Below are positions 49,441-60,672 of a stretch of DNA of 64,000 nt, piece after piece. The notes under the pieces were generated by a model. That model was not told where the DNA came from, made no database searches, and worked only from the letters and a program-made list of their open reading frames with translations. Within the stretch, counting starts at the first letter, position 1, and each line of letters starts with the position of its first letter. This DNA is from Margaritifera margaritifera (lineage: Eukaryota; Mollusca; Bivalvia; Unionida; Margaritiferidae): assembly GCA_029931535.1 (NCBI GenBank), contig JAQPZY010001405.1, positions 2,317,001-2,381,000 on the forward strand, given 5' to 3'. A program made the position numbers and the translations under genes.

Positions 49441-50588
49441 TTTAAAACAATTTAATTTTTAGTATCCTTTCTTTGTTCCACACCAGTTGATGTATATTTT
49501 TCCTTAAAGAATGGACAGAAATTCTCGCAGCAAACACTAGATTTTTCTTTAACCGTATTCCAGTGTCCTCACTACTAATAAGTCAAACAGCTGGTGAAAG
49601 TTACATGGAGAAAATAATTTACGGTGATTATCTCATGTAATTATCAACCTTGAAAGGTTATTACAAGTAAGTTAATTTTGTAAAATCAGACTGGTATGCG
49701 CATTTGTTTTGATTATATATGTCACACTCGCTCAAATTGTTGAGCGGGTATGGGATCTCAAGATATTAGAATGTATTAATCATCCGATCCCTTGTTATTG
49801 TTTTTTATTACTCATTCGATTTTAAAGGCTATCTCTCAAACCAGGACCGTTAATGTCCAATAACAAGAGACATACGGACACATATCACAATTATTTTTCC
49901 TATATAGTCCCTACACATTTGTTTGTCAGTATTGAACTTTCCAGTGTGTCCAAATCCTAATGTATCATATGTTGATCTAAAGTATCTTCAAAGATGAACT
50001 CACGGTGAAGTTCTTGTCATAGATTATCAGGCATTTGTTTGAGAGCCTGGACTGTAAACAAAACAGCGTGCAGTGGGTCACAGATTTCACTTTGAACCAG
50101 CAACAATGCCTCATTACTCACTGTGCACTGTCGCCAAAATACACACAGACAACCACACCGTAATGTTCATATTCTAAAGAATAAACAATTTTCTTTAAAT
50201 CAATACCAAGAATGCTTAAATCTAACTCATGTATCACCACCAAACTGAAAGAGGAAAAAATGCTCTAAAAATAGACTGGGACAACATTTGTGGGTACTGG
50301 CCCAGAAGTAATAATTGTGACCGGAGTCCATACACCCTAAGCACAGGCACTTGATTCAATCAGTGGTATCATCCCTACTCCCAATTAACACAAAGTAACT
50401 AACTCGAGAAGTTCACGATCTGATCCCTCGATGACTCCGTTCTAATTTTTCTATACTATCCGCGCATTTAGACTCTCATAACTTGCACCACCGTAAAGAA
50501 GAAATTCCAAGCCGTCCACCCATTTACCATTTAAGTAACATCATAATTTTGAATGGCCACTTTTATGCGAAGTTTATCCGTTGCTTCG
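49441..50588. other. No gene seen
   Basis: AT-rich spacer between the SINE and the TIR-bounded element. Confidence 0.5.
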
Positions 50589-50653
50589 TGTCTTGCTCGC
50601 AATGTCAGGGTTTTGAACAGTACACTTCCGGTCTACTTCGGAGCGAATTCGAC
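50589..50653 (+). repeat. Left 65 bp terminal inverted repeat
   Basis: Pairs with 55362-55426; 61 of 65 positions match by eye. The inner end contains CACTTCCGGTCTACTTCGGA. Confidence 0.88.
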
Positions 50654-50732
50654 CTGATAGTGATTGCTTCAATGATTGGTCATTTGCTTAGACCTAACCC
50701 GGAAAATGCGGGATTTCCGAGATGTAGCTAAA

Positions 50733-50798
50733 TCGGAACAACCTCGGTCTTTTCCGTTTCTCCGACTTCGCGGAAATGACCGAGTGTTGTTCCAATCG
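50733..50798. repeat. Imperfect palindrome inside the left end
   Basis: GGAACAACCTCGGTC and CGGAAATGACCGAGTG followed by TTGTTCC form arms of about 22 bases with a small loop, 80 bases inside the left TIR. It could be a subterminal protein-binding or fold-back site. Confidence 0.6.
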
Positions 50799-51019
50799 TT
50801 ACATGTGCTCAAAGGTTTTGTGTGACATTTGTCGGGAAAATTCACCAGTGTTGGACATTTTTTGAAATATACAAACATTGACATTTTCTGAATGTTTTCT
50901 ACATAGTTGAAAAAGTACATTTTTATTATATACTTATTTAGTCCATAGTTAAGTAATTACCCAATTTCAACAGAGATATAACCTACAAACTGTTAACAAT
51001 TGCTTTGTAAATCTGTTTG

Positions 51020-51220
51020 TTAATGTTAAATACTATATACTTCTTGAATCGCATACAGGATTTACACTGTTAATGTTAAATACTGTATACTTCTTGAATC
51101 GCATACAGGATTTACACTGTTAATGTTAAATAATATATACTTCTTGAATCGCATACAGGATTTACACTGTTAATGTTAAATAATATATACTTCTTGAATC
51201 GCATACAGGATTTACACTGT
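51020..51220. repeat. 50 bp minisatellite, 4 units
   Basis: Unit TGTTAATGTTAAATACTGTA then TACTTCTTGAATCGCATACA and GGATTTACAC. Nearly identical copies. Confidence 0.93.
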
Positions 51221-51472
51221 TAAGAAAACAAAAGATTTAACTGGTTAATTATTTTGTCATTTCTTTTCACTAGTTTGCGTACCTAAACACAATATTATAT
51301 TAAAAATGTATACATGTTAATACATGTTGAGATAACTCCACACCACAACACCAACCTTCATAAGTGGGGGGTTGCGGGGTTGGGGGGTTGGGGGGGGGTA
51401 AGTTACATGTTACTCTTTCTAAATGATATGTATTTTATTTACGTAAACTTCACTTTTTTAAGCACTGTGTGT

Positions 51473-51706
51473 AATATGAATGGAAAATGAATAAAACAGT
51501 TATTTGCTGTTGAAATGGCTTTAGAGGGCCACAATATCACTGTGTTAGGCCAAAGAGGGACAGGCAAAAGTTTTGTGGTGAAAGACATTCAAAAGAATTT
51601 GTCTGCAACAGGTAAAAATATCAGTGTAACTGGCACGAGAAGCACTGCAGCACTGAACGTGAAAGGATGCACAGTGCGTTCCTGGTCATGTACAGCGCAT
51701 TCCTGA
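51473..51706 (+). pseudogene. PIF1-like helicase N-terminal fragment
   Basis: The frame reads QLFAVEMALEGHNITVLG, then the Walker A motif GQRGTGKS at 51548-51571, then FVVKDIQKNLSATGKN, VTGTRSTAALN and CTVRSW. A residue series of hydrophobic strand, GxxGTGKS, helix and then a second strand followed by T-A-x-x-N and a T-x-x-S/W box fits PIF1-family superfamily-1B helicases (motifs I and Ia). The frame stops at 51704. Walker B and motifs III to VI are absent downstream, and unrelated coding sequence begins within 60 bases, so most of the helicase was deleted. In a full element it would act in unwinding DNA for transposition or replication. Confidence 0.62.
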
Positions 51707-51755
51707 TTCTAATAACTCTGACATTTCTGAAGGATAAATTTTATAAGTTGATGAA

Positions 51756-53462
51756 ATGTTGTTCATTGGGGAAGACATGCCTACTTCATGTGTTGACCAA
51801 GAACTTAGGTCAACCACAGTTGAATCTACCATTGTGGAGCATCCTATCGACCTTACAAAAATGAAGCAGCTTATCCCAGAAAATGCAGTAACACCTGAGC
51901 AAATAAAATTAAGAGGAAAATCAACAGAAATCCTCAATAAGCCACTGCACGAGTTGAATATATTCTTTCAGACACTGTACCAAGAAATTCAAAGTATCTT
52001 TAATAAAGTATGTGGTAATATTGCGGTCAGAAAACCAGATTCCAAGACATGGACTGAATATTATTCTGAAATTTACCAGTTTTCAGTGTCTCGGGATTAC
52101 ATCCAAATTCTTGAAAATATCTTGAATTCTGTGATAATTATGGTGATTTTTTTTTGCATTTGGAACGATTTTTGACAGAATTTGTGAGATTGTTTTGGAG
52201 AAGAAAAAATATGATATTTTCACTACCACACAAGTTGCACTTGCACCTTATGTACATGTATCAGAGCCAGGAAAAGGAAAAATAAGGTATGTTGCAGGTA
52301 GATGTGTTGCAAAGAGGAGGTATCATAATATGAAGAAAGGAAAGAACAGCTTGTACATAAAGGAAAAAATGGACTTGGTCAGTCAATGTTTCCTTCAAGT
52401 CAAAATGTTAGACCACCTTACAACTTCAGCTGTATAATTGGAAAACAATAGCAAGTATAAATTGACCTTGCGTGAGACCCAAAGAAAATGGAACATCAAC
52501 CATGGTCTTACTAATATCAAGGACTCTGTATTTGAATTCTTCTTGCAAGTTGATGATAAAAGAAGGCAGAATCAGCATGTGAATGCATTACATTGGCATG
52601 GCGCAATGAGTTTACAATATTGTAAGACTGAATTTCTGAACGATGAGACACTGAATACTGGAAGTCATTGCACATAAATTTTGAACCCAATTTGAGTGTC
52701 ATACAAGTGGACAATACCATGATTGCTTCATGTATCAGAGATCTGTATGAAGATTTAATAGGTCGATACAGTAGAATAGGTGACAATCAATTCAGAAAAT
52801 ATGTCCTTTCCAGTCTTGAAAAATTGAAATCTGAAAGTTTGAGAAAAAGAGTTCAAAACACAAACCCAATAGTGATGCATTAGCTTTGGACATGAAATAT
52901 ATATTTGAAGATCAGTCTGAAAATAAATTATATTCTCACTTAAAACGGAAAACACAGATTTATGATCTGAAGGCTGTAGTATTAACTAGCTTCTTGAAAA
53001 GTGATCTGATTTTACTCTGTAAAGCCTATGATAAGTAATCAGGAAATGTACAGAAGAGTGGTTTGTTAAGAAACTATGCAGTGTAATACCTGCTTTGAAT
53101 GAAATGCCAAAGCCATACCTTTTAGTGAAGAATAACCCTGTTCCAAGTTCTTCAAAAGCCAGTTGTAATGAAGACAATTTCAGCTGTAGCAAATTTCAGC
53201 CATGTACTAGAAAAAGAAGTAGAGTGGGAAAAGGAAAAGGGAAGGGAAAGGGTAAAGGTAAAACGAAAATGGAAAAGGATGATGCCAGTAACACTGATAA
53301 TTCAGTTTGCTCTGTATGTAAACGTCAATATGCAGAGGGTTAATTGTGGATCCAGTATGATTTGTGTGATAAATGATTTGATTGGTTTTGTCAGGGCATA
53401 GATGAAGAGATGTGGAGTAGCACTGAGGAGAATGAAAAATTGTCCTGTAGCAATTGCTTTTA
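51756..53462 (+). pseudogene. Frameshifted protein with SAP-like and PHD finger regions
   Basis: Several successive plus-strand frames join into one decayed protein of about 560 residues. In order: HPIDLTKMKQLIPENAV and TPEQIKLRGKSTEIL (51840-51940), TWTEYYSEIYQFS (52050), KIRYVAGRCVAKRRYHNMKK (52281-52340), NINHGLTNIKDS (52494), LKSDLILLCKAYDK (SAP-like, about 52995), a basic linker GKGKGKGKTKMEK, and CSVCKRQY, QYDLCD and MWSSTEENEKLSCSNC (PHD finger, 53308-53460). Frame changes occur near 52190, 52675 and 53090, and there are in-frame stops. Proteins of this plan with a C-terminal PHD finger are found in multi-copy families of molluscs and cnidarians; I cannot name a function. Confidence 0.55.
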
Positions 53463-53944
53463 GAAAAGAGTCAATGCTATCTAAGACTTTTCAGTTTTAA
53501 ACATAGCAATATTGTCACCTTTGGATTATGTGTTTTTGGACCTTAGTTATATAAACTGAACTCACAGGCACTTGTGTCTACCAGAAAAAAGGGGAAAACT
53601 AATGATAACATGATCATCTACTCCCAGTTAAAATGTTCAGCGTGAGTAAGTGAAGGTGTTATTATTAGTGTTCCCTTTTTTTACTGACAGAAACAAGTGC
53701 CTGTGACTGAACTGTATTGTCTTTAATTTGCATTACCCGAAATCGTTTTATTTTTTCAATTTCTTTTACAAGATCAATTCGTGAATTATAAATATTAAAG
53801 TTATTTACGTGTTGTTCATAGGATTATTTTTGGATTGCCTTTCTTTCTCTCTCCAGGCATATACTGTCTTGCAGTCACGTGATACAGCTGGATTTGTCTT
53901 TGTAAAGAAGTTTTAGATTGAACACTTAATAAAAATGTCTCATT

Positions 53945-54675
53945 AAATCAAAAGAAAAGAAAAATATCTTGTTAAGAAGGGTGACTCACAGTCAAAAAAT
54001 GATGACAATTTGGTTATAGTTTCAGAGAGTAAAGGAATATACCTGAAATCTCAATTAAGCAATATAGGTGTAAATACAAATACAATTACATGGTTCGACC
54101 AAAGTGGGATAACCTAAGAACAAGGATTTGATTTCCTGTCAAAGAACCTTGATGATCTTTCAAAAATATACTGCACTTTAATGGTATTATTTTGGCATGG
54201 AACATGTGATGCAAGCAAAAAGGAGAGTCAATTCATTCTTCTTCATCACAGAACCATTTCAGATTTTGAGCAAAGTACAATAAACGTGTAGGATAATCTT
54301 TTAAAGCTTTTTGAAAAGTATCTCCAAATTAAATTTGGACTCCTTGAAATTCCCCCTGTGTCCATGGTGAAATGGAACAGATGAAAACTAGATGATCACT
54401 GGGAGGCACATAATGATGTAGAGGTGAATGACAGAATCAGGGCAAGTAACAAATTAATAAAACAATATAACCAACAGTTACATTTCACATCACCATGTTT
54501 TGAATTAGACCTAGTGAGAACACGGAAAAGGAAAAGATTGTCCCAAAAGGCAGATGAAACTGCAATGTCTCGGTATTCATTCAATTTTAATCTATTATTG
54601 GATGGCATTCATATCACTCCAATAGTGGCAAAATATTGGCTTGTTAGGATTTTGGAATGCTGTGACAAATATTAA
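53945..54675 (+). pseudogene. SGNH-hydrolase-like protein with three nonsense codons
   Basis: A single reading frame of about 240 codons with no frameshift, ending at TAA 54673-54675. It starts around KEKYLVKKGDSQSKNDD and has IVSESKGIYL (54020-54050), which fits block I of SGNH hydrolases, where the nucleophile serine sits in a GDS-like turn. It ends with FNLLLDGIHITPIVAKYW, where DGIH is the block V D-x-x-H dyad. In between are LFWHGTCDASKK and LEIPPVSMVKW, then LHFTSPCFELDL and a basic stretch RTRKRKRLSQK. The stops are TAA 54115, TAG 54289 and TGA 54382. Intact SGNH domains are known in some Ngaro/DIRS-like and CR1-like retroelements and in mobile families of molluscs. Confidence 0.62.
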
Positions 54676-55361
54676 TAGTGTACGAAGATTTTGCCATTTC
54701 TATTTCCAAGTTTTCTTGGCTATTGTCACAGTATTCTTCATCAGGCATACCTTTTTGATTCCGACCACTTTTCATCCATGCAATTGTTTTATGCCATGAA
54801 TATTGTTTTGCATTTAATTCTTTATATTTTGTGTACAAATTTGAAATCATTGTATATTAGTCAACTTTTGATTCAAAACTTTTAAAAATCATGTAGGAAA
54901 GTATAGAATCGCGATGATAAGGATTGCCTTGTCTTGATTGATTTATCTTGATTGCAAATGGGGTGGGGGGTGAGGTGATTTTTCGCTTACATATAAATGT
55001 CTAGCCAGCACATACCACGTTGTGATGGTGATTTATGCCATTTTCCTATGTATTAACCAGTTTTTCTTATGCTTTATGCATTATGTAGTGCTAAATATTT
55101 GTTTTGACGATTTCCTTCTCCAAAAAACTATTTCGAATTTCCCTCTTCTCATGAAATCTGACATTCGGGATATCTCTTCTTTTATGTAAAAATGTATAAG
55201 TGTCATGACCTCTACGATACACGTACAATATAGTAAATGAACCGATTAGCTGAAAAAAGGTACGAAATTTTATTTTCCAAATGATCCTGAAAGAAAATAG
55301 ACTTGATTTGAATTTTAATTTAAATTGTTGCTATTTTTGAGTATATACATAATGCCCAATA

Positions 55362-55426
55362 GTCGCATTCACTCCGAAGTAAACCGGAAGTGTACTGTTC
55401 AAAACCCTGACATTGTGAGCAAGACA
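55362..55426 (-). repeat. Right 65 bp terminal inverted repeat
   Basis: Inverted counterpart of 50589-50653. The next bases (AGGCAAAACTGG) do not repeat the left flank (TATCCGTTGCTTCG), so no target-site duplication is evident. Confidence 0.88.
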
Positions 55427-55514
55427 AGGCAAAACTGGTCTAAGTGACTGGGATACGAACTAGACTACACCCATCGGGACGACTGTGATAACTCGTCTAG
55501 TCGCCGTATCTACC

Positions 55515-55813
55515 CAGTGGCTGCGCGAGAGTTGGAGGTGCCCGGGGGGCAATGTTCTTTAGTGGCGCCCCTACTTTGCTACAGAGAACAGTTTTTATGT
55601 CAGTTGCAAACAGTTGTATCCTCCCATTCCCCCATCCCTCCTGAATATAAGTTTTGTAAAGAATTGACCCCGTTACACTGAAGTGAAGGTGAAATACTAT
55701 GACAATGTCAGCTGCAATAGAAAGAAAGAAAAAAACTCCCGACGGCGCCCCCTTCGCCTGACGCTCGGGGGGCAATTGCTCCCTCTCACCATCACCCCCT
55801 CGCGCCGCCACTG
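55515..55813. mobile_element. hAT-type MITE, GGCGCC family, copy 2, with 8 bp duplication
   Basis: Ends CAGTGGCTGCGC and GCGCCGCCACTG, flanked on both sides by TATCTACC (55507-55514 and 55814-55821), an 8 bp target duplication as expected for hAT elements. The interior includes GGGGCAATGTTCTTTAGTGG and TACAGAGAACAGTTTTTATG. Confidence 0.85.
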
Positions 55814-55821
55814 TATCTACC

Positions 55822-57927
55822 TGATTACTAGTAGACTGCTCTGACAGCCGACACACAATTTCATGTTCGTCTAGTATGTACCTATAATTAGGCGATCCAT
55901 TTAGCAGATGGAAAAATCAAAATGAAATATATCATTGTAAACAAATGTAAGGGTGCAAATTGCAGTTGATGTTTTATTGCCGTGGTCAGTGTGGAACGCA
56001 ACAATTATTCAGATTTATGAGGAAAGGTACCATAATAAATCGTTAGACTGCGATGGTTTTAATGTCCCTGTTTGGGGCGCGATTGATTCTTAATTAAGCA
56101 TTCGTTGTATAACGGTCGGACAGATGTAAAAGGGTAAAGTTAATTTGGGGTCTAGGTATCGAAAATGTCAAAGTTGAAAGGATGTAGAGACTATTTGTAA
56201 AGCCAGTTGAAGCAGTGTCATCTTTTGAAATTTTCCAGAATCGGTTATTTAAATAACGCGTGAAATCTAGAGGGTTACGCTAACCACGATGGGCGTGTAT
56301 TTTTAAAAGGCGGTAGATATGTTTAATCCTGATTGGCTACACTAAATAAGGGGGGTGTTTCCCAGACGAAATTTCATGTTTTAAATATTCCACATCGCAA
56401 AATTTAGTCAGCCCAAGTTTCCTGCGAAAGGCCGGAAGATTCTTGACTCCGAGCAGAATAAGGCGAATATCTCTCGTATAAACAATTGTTCAAGGGACAG
56501 GTGTCTGGAAGTTGAGGGACACGATTCTGGCGGTAGAAGTGAGCGAGTCTCGAAAGCACAAAGTATTTGCAACAATCTCATGCTATTCGTTGATATCAAT
56601 ATAATTATTTGTTTAAATCTATTTGTTTAAATTCGTACATCAATTTTCTTGATATGAGTATAACTATTTGTTTGAATTCATTTGTCTGAATTCGTACAGC
56701 AATTTTCTTTATACGAGTTGACGAATTGCTTGAATTTGTCTTCTTGACTGTTATAGGAATCATGTATTCTAAGAATTTCATGCATTACTTTTTTTGATAT
56801 CAGTTGTGAGAATCTTGTGTGAATTTACCTGTCTTAGATAATATGAATCATGTATGCTGAAGAGTTGAGTGAGTATTCACTGCCACTAATGTAGTAAAGC
56901 CATGAAGGGAATTTCATTGATTCGTTTGTATATTTAAGACGTGAACTGTTATGTCTCGTTGATGTTAGAGTGAGTTAGAGATGAAATAGCCGTTAGAGAA
57001 TACATTAATCTTCTGAAACTAGGTTTCTTTATCGTCTGTCAGGTTTGGTCTGAGAAGACCTGTTATTAGCCTTTGGTATCTGTTTGAATTCCGATGGGGC
57101 GATATCTGACGTAACGAGAGCGGGGTAATGTTCTACTCCCCAGAAGGAAATCTGACAGAATATTTAGGTTGCTTCTTGTCTATTTTAAAGGGGGAAAATA
57201 GCTCCACCTACCTACCTATCTACCAACCCATCCATCGATACACATATACGTATCAACTTAGAGGGTAGTGAGAAGAGGCATCCCATACAAAGTTTGAGGA
57301 CAGAATGAGGCTGGATAAAAGAGAGAGGAGGAGAGAAGCAAAAGGGGGAGAACATCAACCTTGACCTGACAGCAACATTGAATTGGGAGTGAACAGCAAT
57401 AACAAGGTTATGCAGGCATGCTGGGCAATTGATTCGAATGTTCACTCGATTCCATGATGAACTGAGTATATCGATATAAACAGATCGGCAAATTACATTT
57501 TGTTGAAATTCTGTAATTGATTTCTAAAAGAAGTGTGTCTTTGAAATGTTATGTACTATTTCATGTTGTTTTATGTAATTGATTAAATCGTTATATTTCA
57601 CATACGGGGGCTCGTGTTATTCTGTTCTACATCTCTGCTCAGATCTCTATTTATCCCATCTATAAATTTCATATTTTATTTTATAATCTACTCGATCCGG
57701 GCAATAACATCGAGGTCGATCATCCTCTAGATAACGATAACCAACCAAATCGTACAATTGTTACAAGAGGTGCGTAACAACAAACTTAGAATTAATTGCA
57801 TACCTTTTGAAATACAACATTGTTTGTTTGTTTGTTTCAAATTTACATTGTGATGTATGTTTTTGCGGTGTAAATGCTGAAAAAAATTGGGGTGGTGGTG
57901 GTGGTGTGTAATCACATTTCCCCATCA
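55822..57927. other. No firm gene; possible LTR remnants
   Basis: Holds a CCAAT-like GATTGGCTACACTAAATAAG (56330), a tandem repeat at 56600-56745, and CACATACGGGGGCTCGTG (57599-57616), which resembles the start of a primer-binding site. No LTR boundary could be fixed and no gene is visible. Confidence 0.4.
56600..56745. repeat. Diverged tandem repeat, about 75 bp unit
   Basis: ATTATTTGTTTAAATCTATT, then TTCGTACATCAATTTTCTT, recur in changed form at about 56660 (ACTATTTGTTTGAATTCATT, then TTCGTACAGCAATTTTCTTT). Confidence 0.7.
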
Positions 57928-57946
57928 AAGTCTCACTGCACCTTTT

Positions 57947-57950
<4 letters not shown>

Positions 57951-57986
<36 letters not shown>
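57951..57986. repeat. (TG)n microsatellite
   Basis: TG run of about 36 bases near the left end of the TIR-bounded repeat copy 2. Confidence 0.95.
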
Positions 57987-57989
<3 letters not shown>

Positions 57990-58359
57990 TTTCAATGTAC
58001 AATGACATATTGCAGAAAAATGAGAATAATTCTACATTAAAGATACAACTAAAAACTAACAAATGATTCTTGTGGAAAGCATGCTTCTCAGATTATGATT
58101 AAGGTATTCATGCTAATTCCATATACAGCTGATGGCTTTTATACTGAACCGACGCTACCACCAACCCCTTTTTTTAACGTTGATTTCTGACAGTAAAGAG
58201 CTATTTTAAATATTTTCCTGTAACAAGGAGGCCCAAACAATCAGTATTGGCCTTTATGCGTGATTAACGTTCACTGGTATTTTAACAAATTGGCATGCTT
58301 CTCATCACACCTCAACCATCTCGACTTTGAGATATTTATCTCTGTAGCAGATATATATA

Positions 58360-58596
58360 CAGTGGCGGCGCAATGTTTCGAGGCGCCAGGGGTAATGTTC
58401 TTTAGTGGCGCCCCTACTTCGCTACAGAGAACAGTTTTTATGTCAGTTGTCACTCTCCCTACCCCCCCCCCCCCTCCTAAATATAAGTTTTGTGAAGAAT
58501 TGCCCCCGTTACACTAAGGTGAGGGTAAAATACTATGAAAATTTCAGCTGCAAAAAGAGAGCTCCCGATGGTGCCCCCTTCGCCTGGCGCCCACTG
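58360..58596. mobile_element. hAT-type MITE, GGCGCC family, copy 3
   Basis: Ends CAGTGGCGGCGC and GGCGCCCACTG. It shares TAATGTTCTTTAGTGGCGCC and TACAGAGAACAGTTTTTATG with copies 1 and 2. Flanks TATATATA and CATACACA are only loosely similar, consistent with a mutated 8 bp duplication. Confidence 0.82.
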
Positions 58597-58866
58597 CATA
58601 CACACACACGTAAACCAAGTTGGCTGTTTATTTGCAACCCAAGTTACACATTTGATCTCCAGTGCTAGTCTAACTATGACAGGCAGACAACAAACAAGTC
58701 GACCCTTTTTCAAGCCTAACTCAAGTAAATGTATACTAAATTACTGATTTAGTTTTTGTGTGAATTTATAAACACTAGGCTTATGCTAATTAGGCTCATG
58801 CCTTCTATCTTAAAAAGTATTGGGGGAGGGGGGGGGTCAAAATATGAAACTATACAGTGAGACCTT

Positions 58867-59631
58867 AAAAATTCACATACAAATCTGATTAGGGGAAAAA
58901 CTTCTCAGTTCCAAAACTTTGGGCAATTTTTAATAAAACGCTACCTTAAAATGTTTACAATTCACAATGGTTTGCTTCCTATGATGTATTAAGTTCGTCA
59001 ATGATTGAGAAGCCATCATATGGAGCAACAGCTATGAGACACCTTCATACTTCATCTTTTACTTTCCCCACTTAAACCTGAAATTACCATATAAAATGCC
59101 GGTTTCATCATTTTTCATAGTTACTAAACTCTGTAGTGTTAATGCCTGGTGCTATCAATGATATATCACAACACAAGTAGTACAATTCTTCATGAAATCT
59201 TAAAATATAGTGAATAAAAAGATGTCAAAGAAGTAAAGTCGATTCTCTTGTAAATTAACTGCAAAATGTGCATGCTGAAGTGCTTAAAAAGTATGAATGA
59301 AGCACAGCATGTATAAACTGACCACGAAGCTCTCTCTGATTTGATGAAGGAGGTCAGATATATGCTACAGCAGAGAAATCTGAAGCAAAGTATAAGGTGA
59401 CCCCAAATATATGGACCAATGCTTGTAATCTAAACCCCATCATTAGGGCTACTTAAACAATGAAATTCTATACCCAGACTTCCCCCACATGCTGATAAGA
59501 CAATATTTATGCAAAATGTTTGTTTTAAGAACACTAAGAATTTCACATTTGAGTCATGTTCACACTGGTCGGCTCATATTGTTGCTGAAGCTGTTGTTTT
59601 GAGTTTGTTTTGCTAGTAATTTTAACATGCC
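58867..59631. other. No gene seen
   Basis: AT-rich spacer, no notable structure. Confidence 0.5.
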
Positions 59632-59913
59632 CACAATCAAATCAAAAGCAAAAGAAAATCATGCAAAAGACATCAGGGGATGAAAAAAACACAATTTAAA
59701 AAGAGACATCCATTTTACACAACTCACCAAAACTCTAGTGAAGGTAATATAGATACTCAAGTTCCTGTGAAAGCTCCACAGCAACTGGTGAGGCTGACTC
59801 CCGAGGAAATCTCTGATGTTCTCCAGGCTAGCAGTATCACTTCGGCAGGTGTTCTACTAAACACCTTGAGGCTTACAAGAAAAGAAAAAACCAGGACTTC
59901 AAGAAGAATGTAG
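59629..59913 (+). pseudogene. Possible small N-terminal ORF of a mobile-element protein
   Basis: A basic start, MPTIKSKAKENHAKDIRG, stops at 59683, and a shifted frame continues with KKTQFKKRHPFYTTHQ, then VKAPQQLVRLTPEEISDVLQ and LLNTLRLTRKEKT. Basic N-terminus, then a short L-T-P-E-E-I helix, resembles the leading ORFs of some SGNH-carrying repeats in molluscs, but this is from impression only. The frameshift near 59680 and the stop at 59911 indicate decay. Confidence 0.33.
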
Positions 59914-60672
59914 TCAGTCATCAGAATACTCGGATGAAAAGGTAATTATTAATTTAAAAAACTATTTTAAAAACTATCACATTTGTTTGCGGTTTTTCAA
60001 CCCTGTATGTGTTATGTTCCAACATCGCGTGTTATCATTGAGAAACGAATGGGACTGAACATTACGGCTGCAGTCACTTGCACAAACTGCAGTTTGAGAT
60101 GTTGGTTAGAGAGAAAATAATAGATAAAAATGTTAAAATTCTACAAAATGTGTATAAAATAAAATGTTAGCCAATAAATATAAAATCTTTAAAATACACG
60201 TAACAAAGTACGTTTTGTTTCTCAATTTATTAAGCTAAGCCTTATTTTATGTATCCACAAAACAAATGAACCAGTGGGTGGGCTGCTGACAGTGTCCGGT
60301 ATTTGAAATATTTCGCTAGCAACCCAAGCCAATAAATCGATATTAATCAAGATTTTTCTACCAATAATCAACCAGTAAAACTGTATATTGATCTTAGCCC
60401 AACTCTACCAGCAGACTTTCCTCTATCATTAGAGTGTAAATTATACGCAATCAATCAATCAATCAAATAACTTTCCGTTATGTCGACTACATAACAACGG
60501 GGGTGGAATGTGGGGAAGTCAAACACACATCTATCTACCTATCTATTGAGACCAGTCTCTCTCATGCGTCGCAAAATGGTCAGACGTGAATGGGACCTTA
60601 CAGTTATGTCTGAGTGGAATCTGGAATACAGACAAAACATTTAGTTGTCTATTTAAAACGGATATCTCTCTA

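Larger units (their letters stand above)
50589..55426 (+). mobile_element. 4.8 kb TIR-bounded element with PIF1-like, SAP/PHD and SGNH relics
   Basis: A 65 bp terminal sequence (50589-50653, starting TGTCTTGCTCGCAATGTCAG) is repeated in inverted orientation at 55362-55426 with four mismatches. Between them, all on the plus strand, lie a helicase N-terminus, a long frameshifted region ending in a SAP-like stretch and PHD finger, and an SGNH-hydrolase-like frame. A G-rich tract (51363-51400) and a 50 bp minisatellite lie before the first coding relic. I saw no clear target-site duplication and no DDE or tyrosine-recombinase motif. It looks like a decayed, possibly internally deleted, large DNA transposon or captured cassette. 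The combination is not one I can place in a named superfamily. Confidence 0.62.
57928..58866 (-). mobile_element. TIR-bounded repeat, copy 2 (inverted)
   Basis: Starts AAGTCTCACTG and ends CAGTGAGACCTT. It is the reverse complement of 46111-46771 with two changes: a (TG)n run at 57951-57986 replacing the poly-A side, and a GGCGCC-family MITE at 58360-58596 inserted at GTAGCAGATATATATA. Copy 1 has the empty site (GTAGCAGACATACATAAAGA on the corresponding strand). Confidence 0.78.

Noticed and set aside
55497..55856. 119-codon minus-strand frame
   Set aside because: It lies almost wholly in a hAT-type MITE with defined ends and target duplication.
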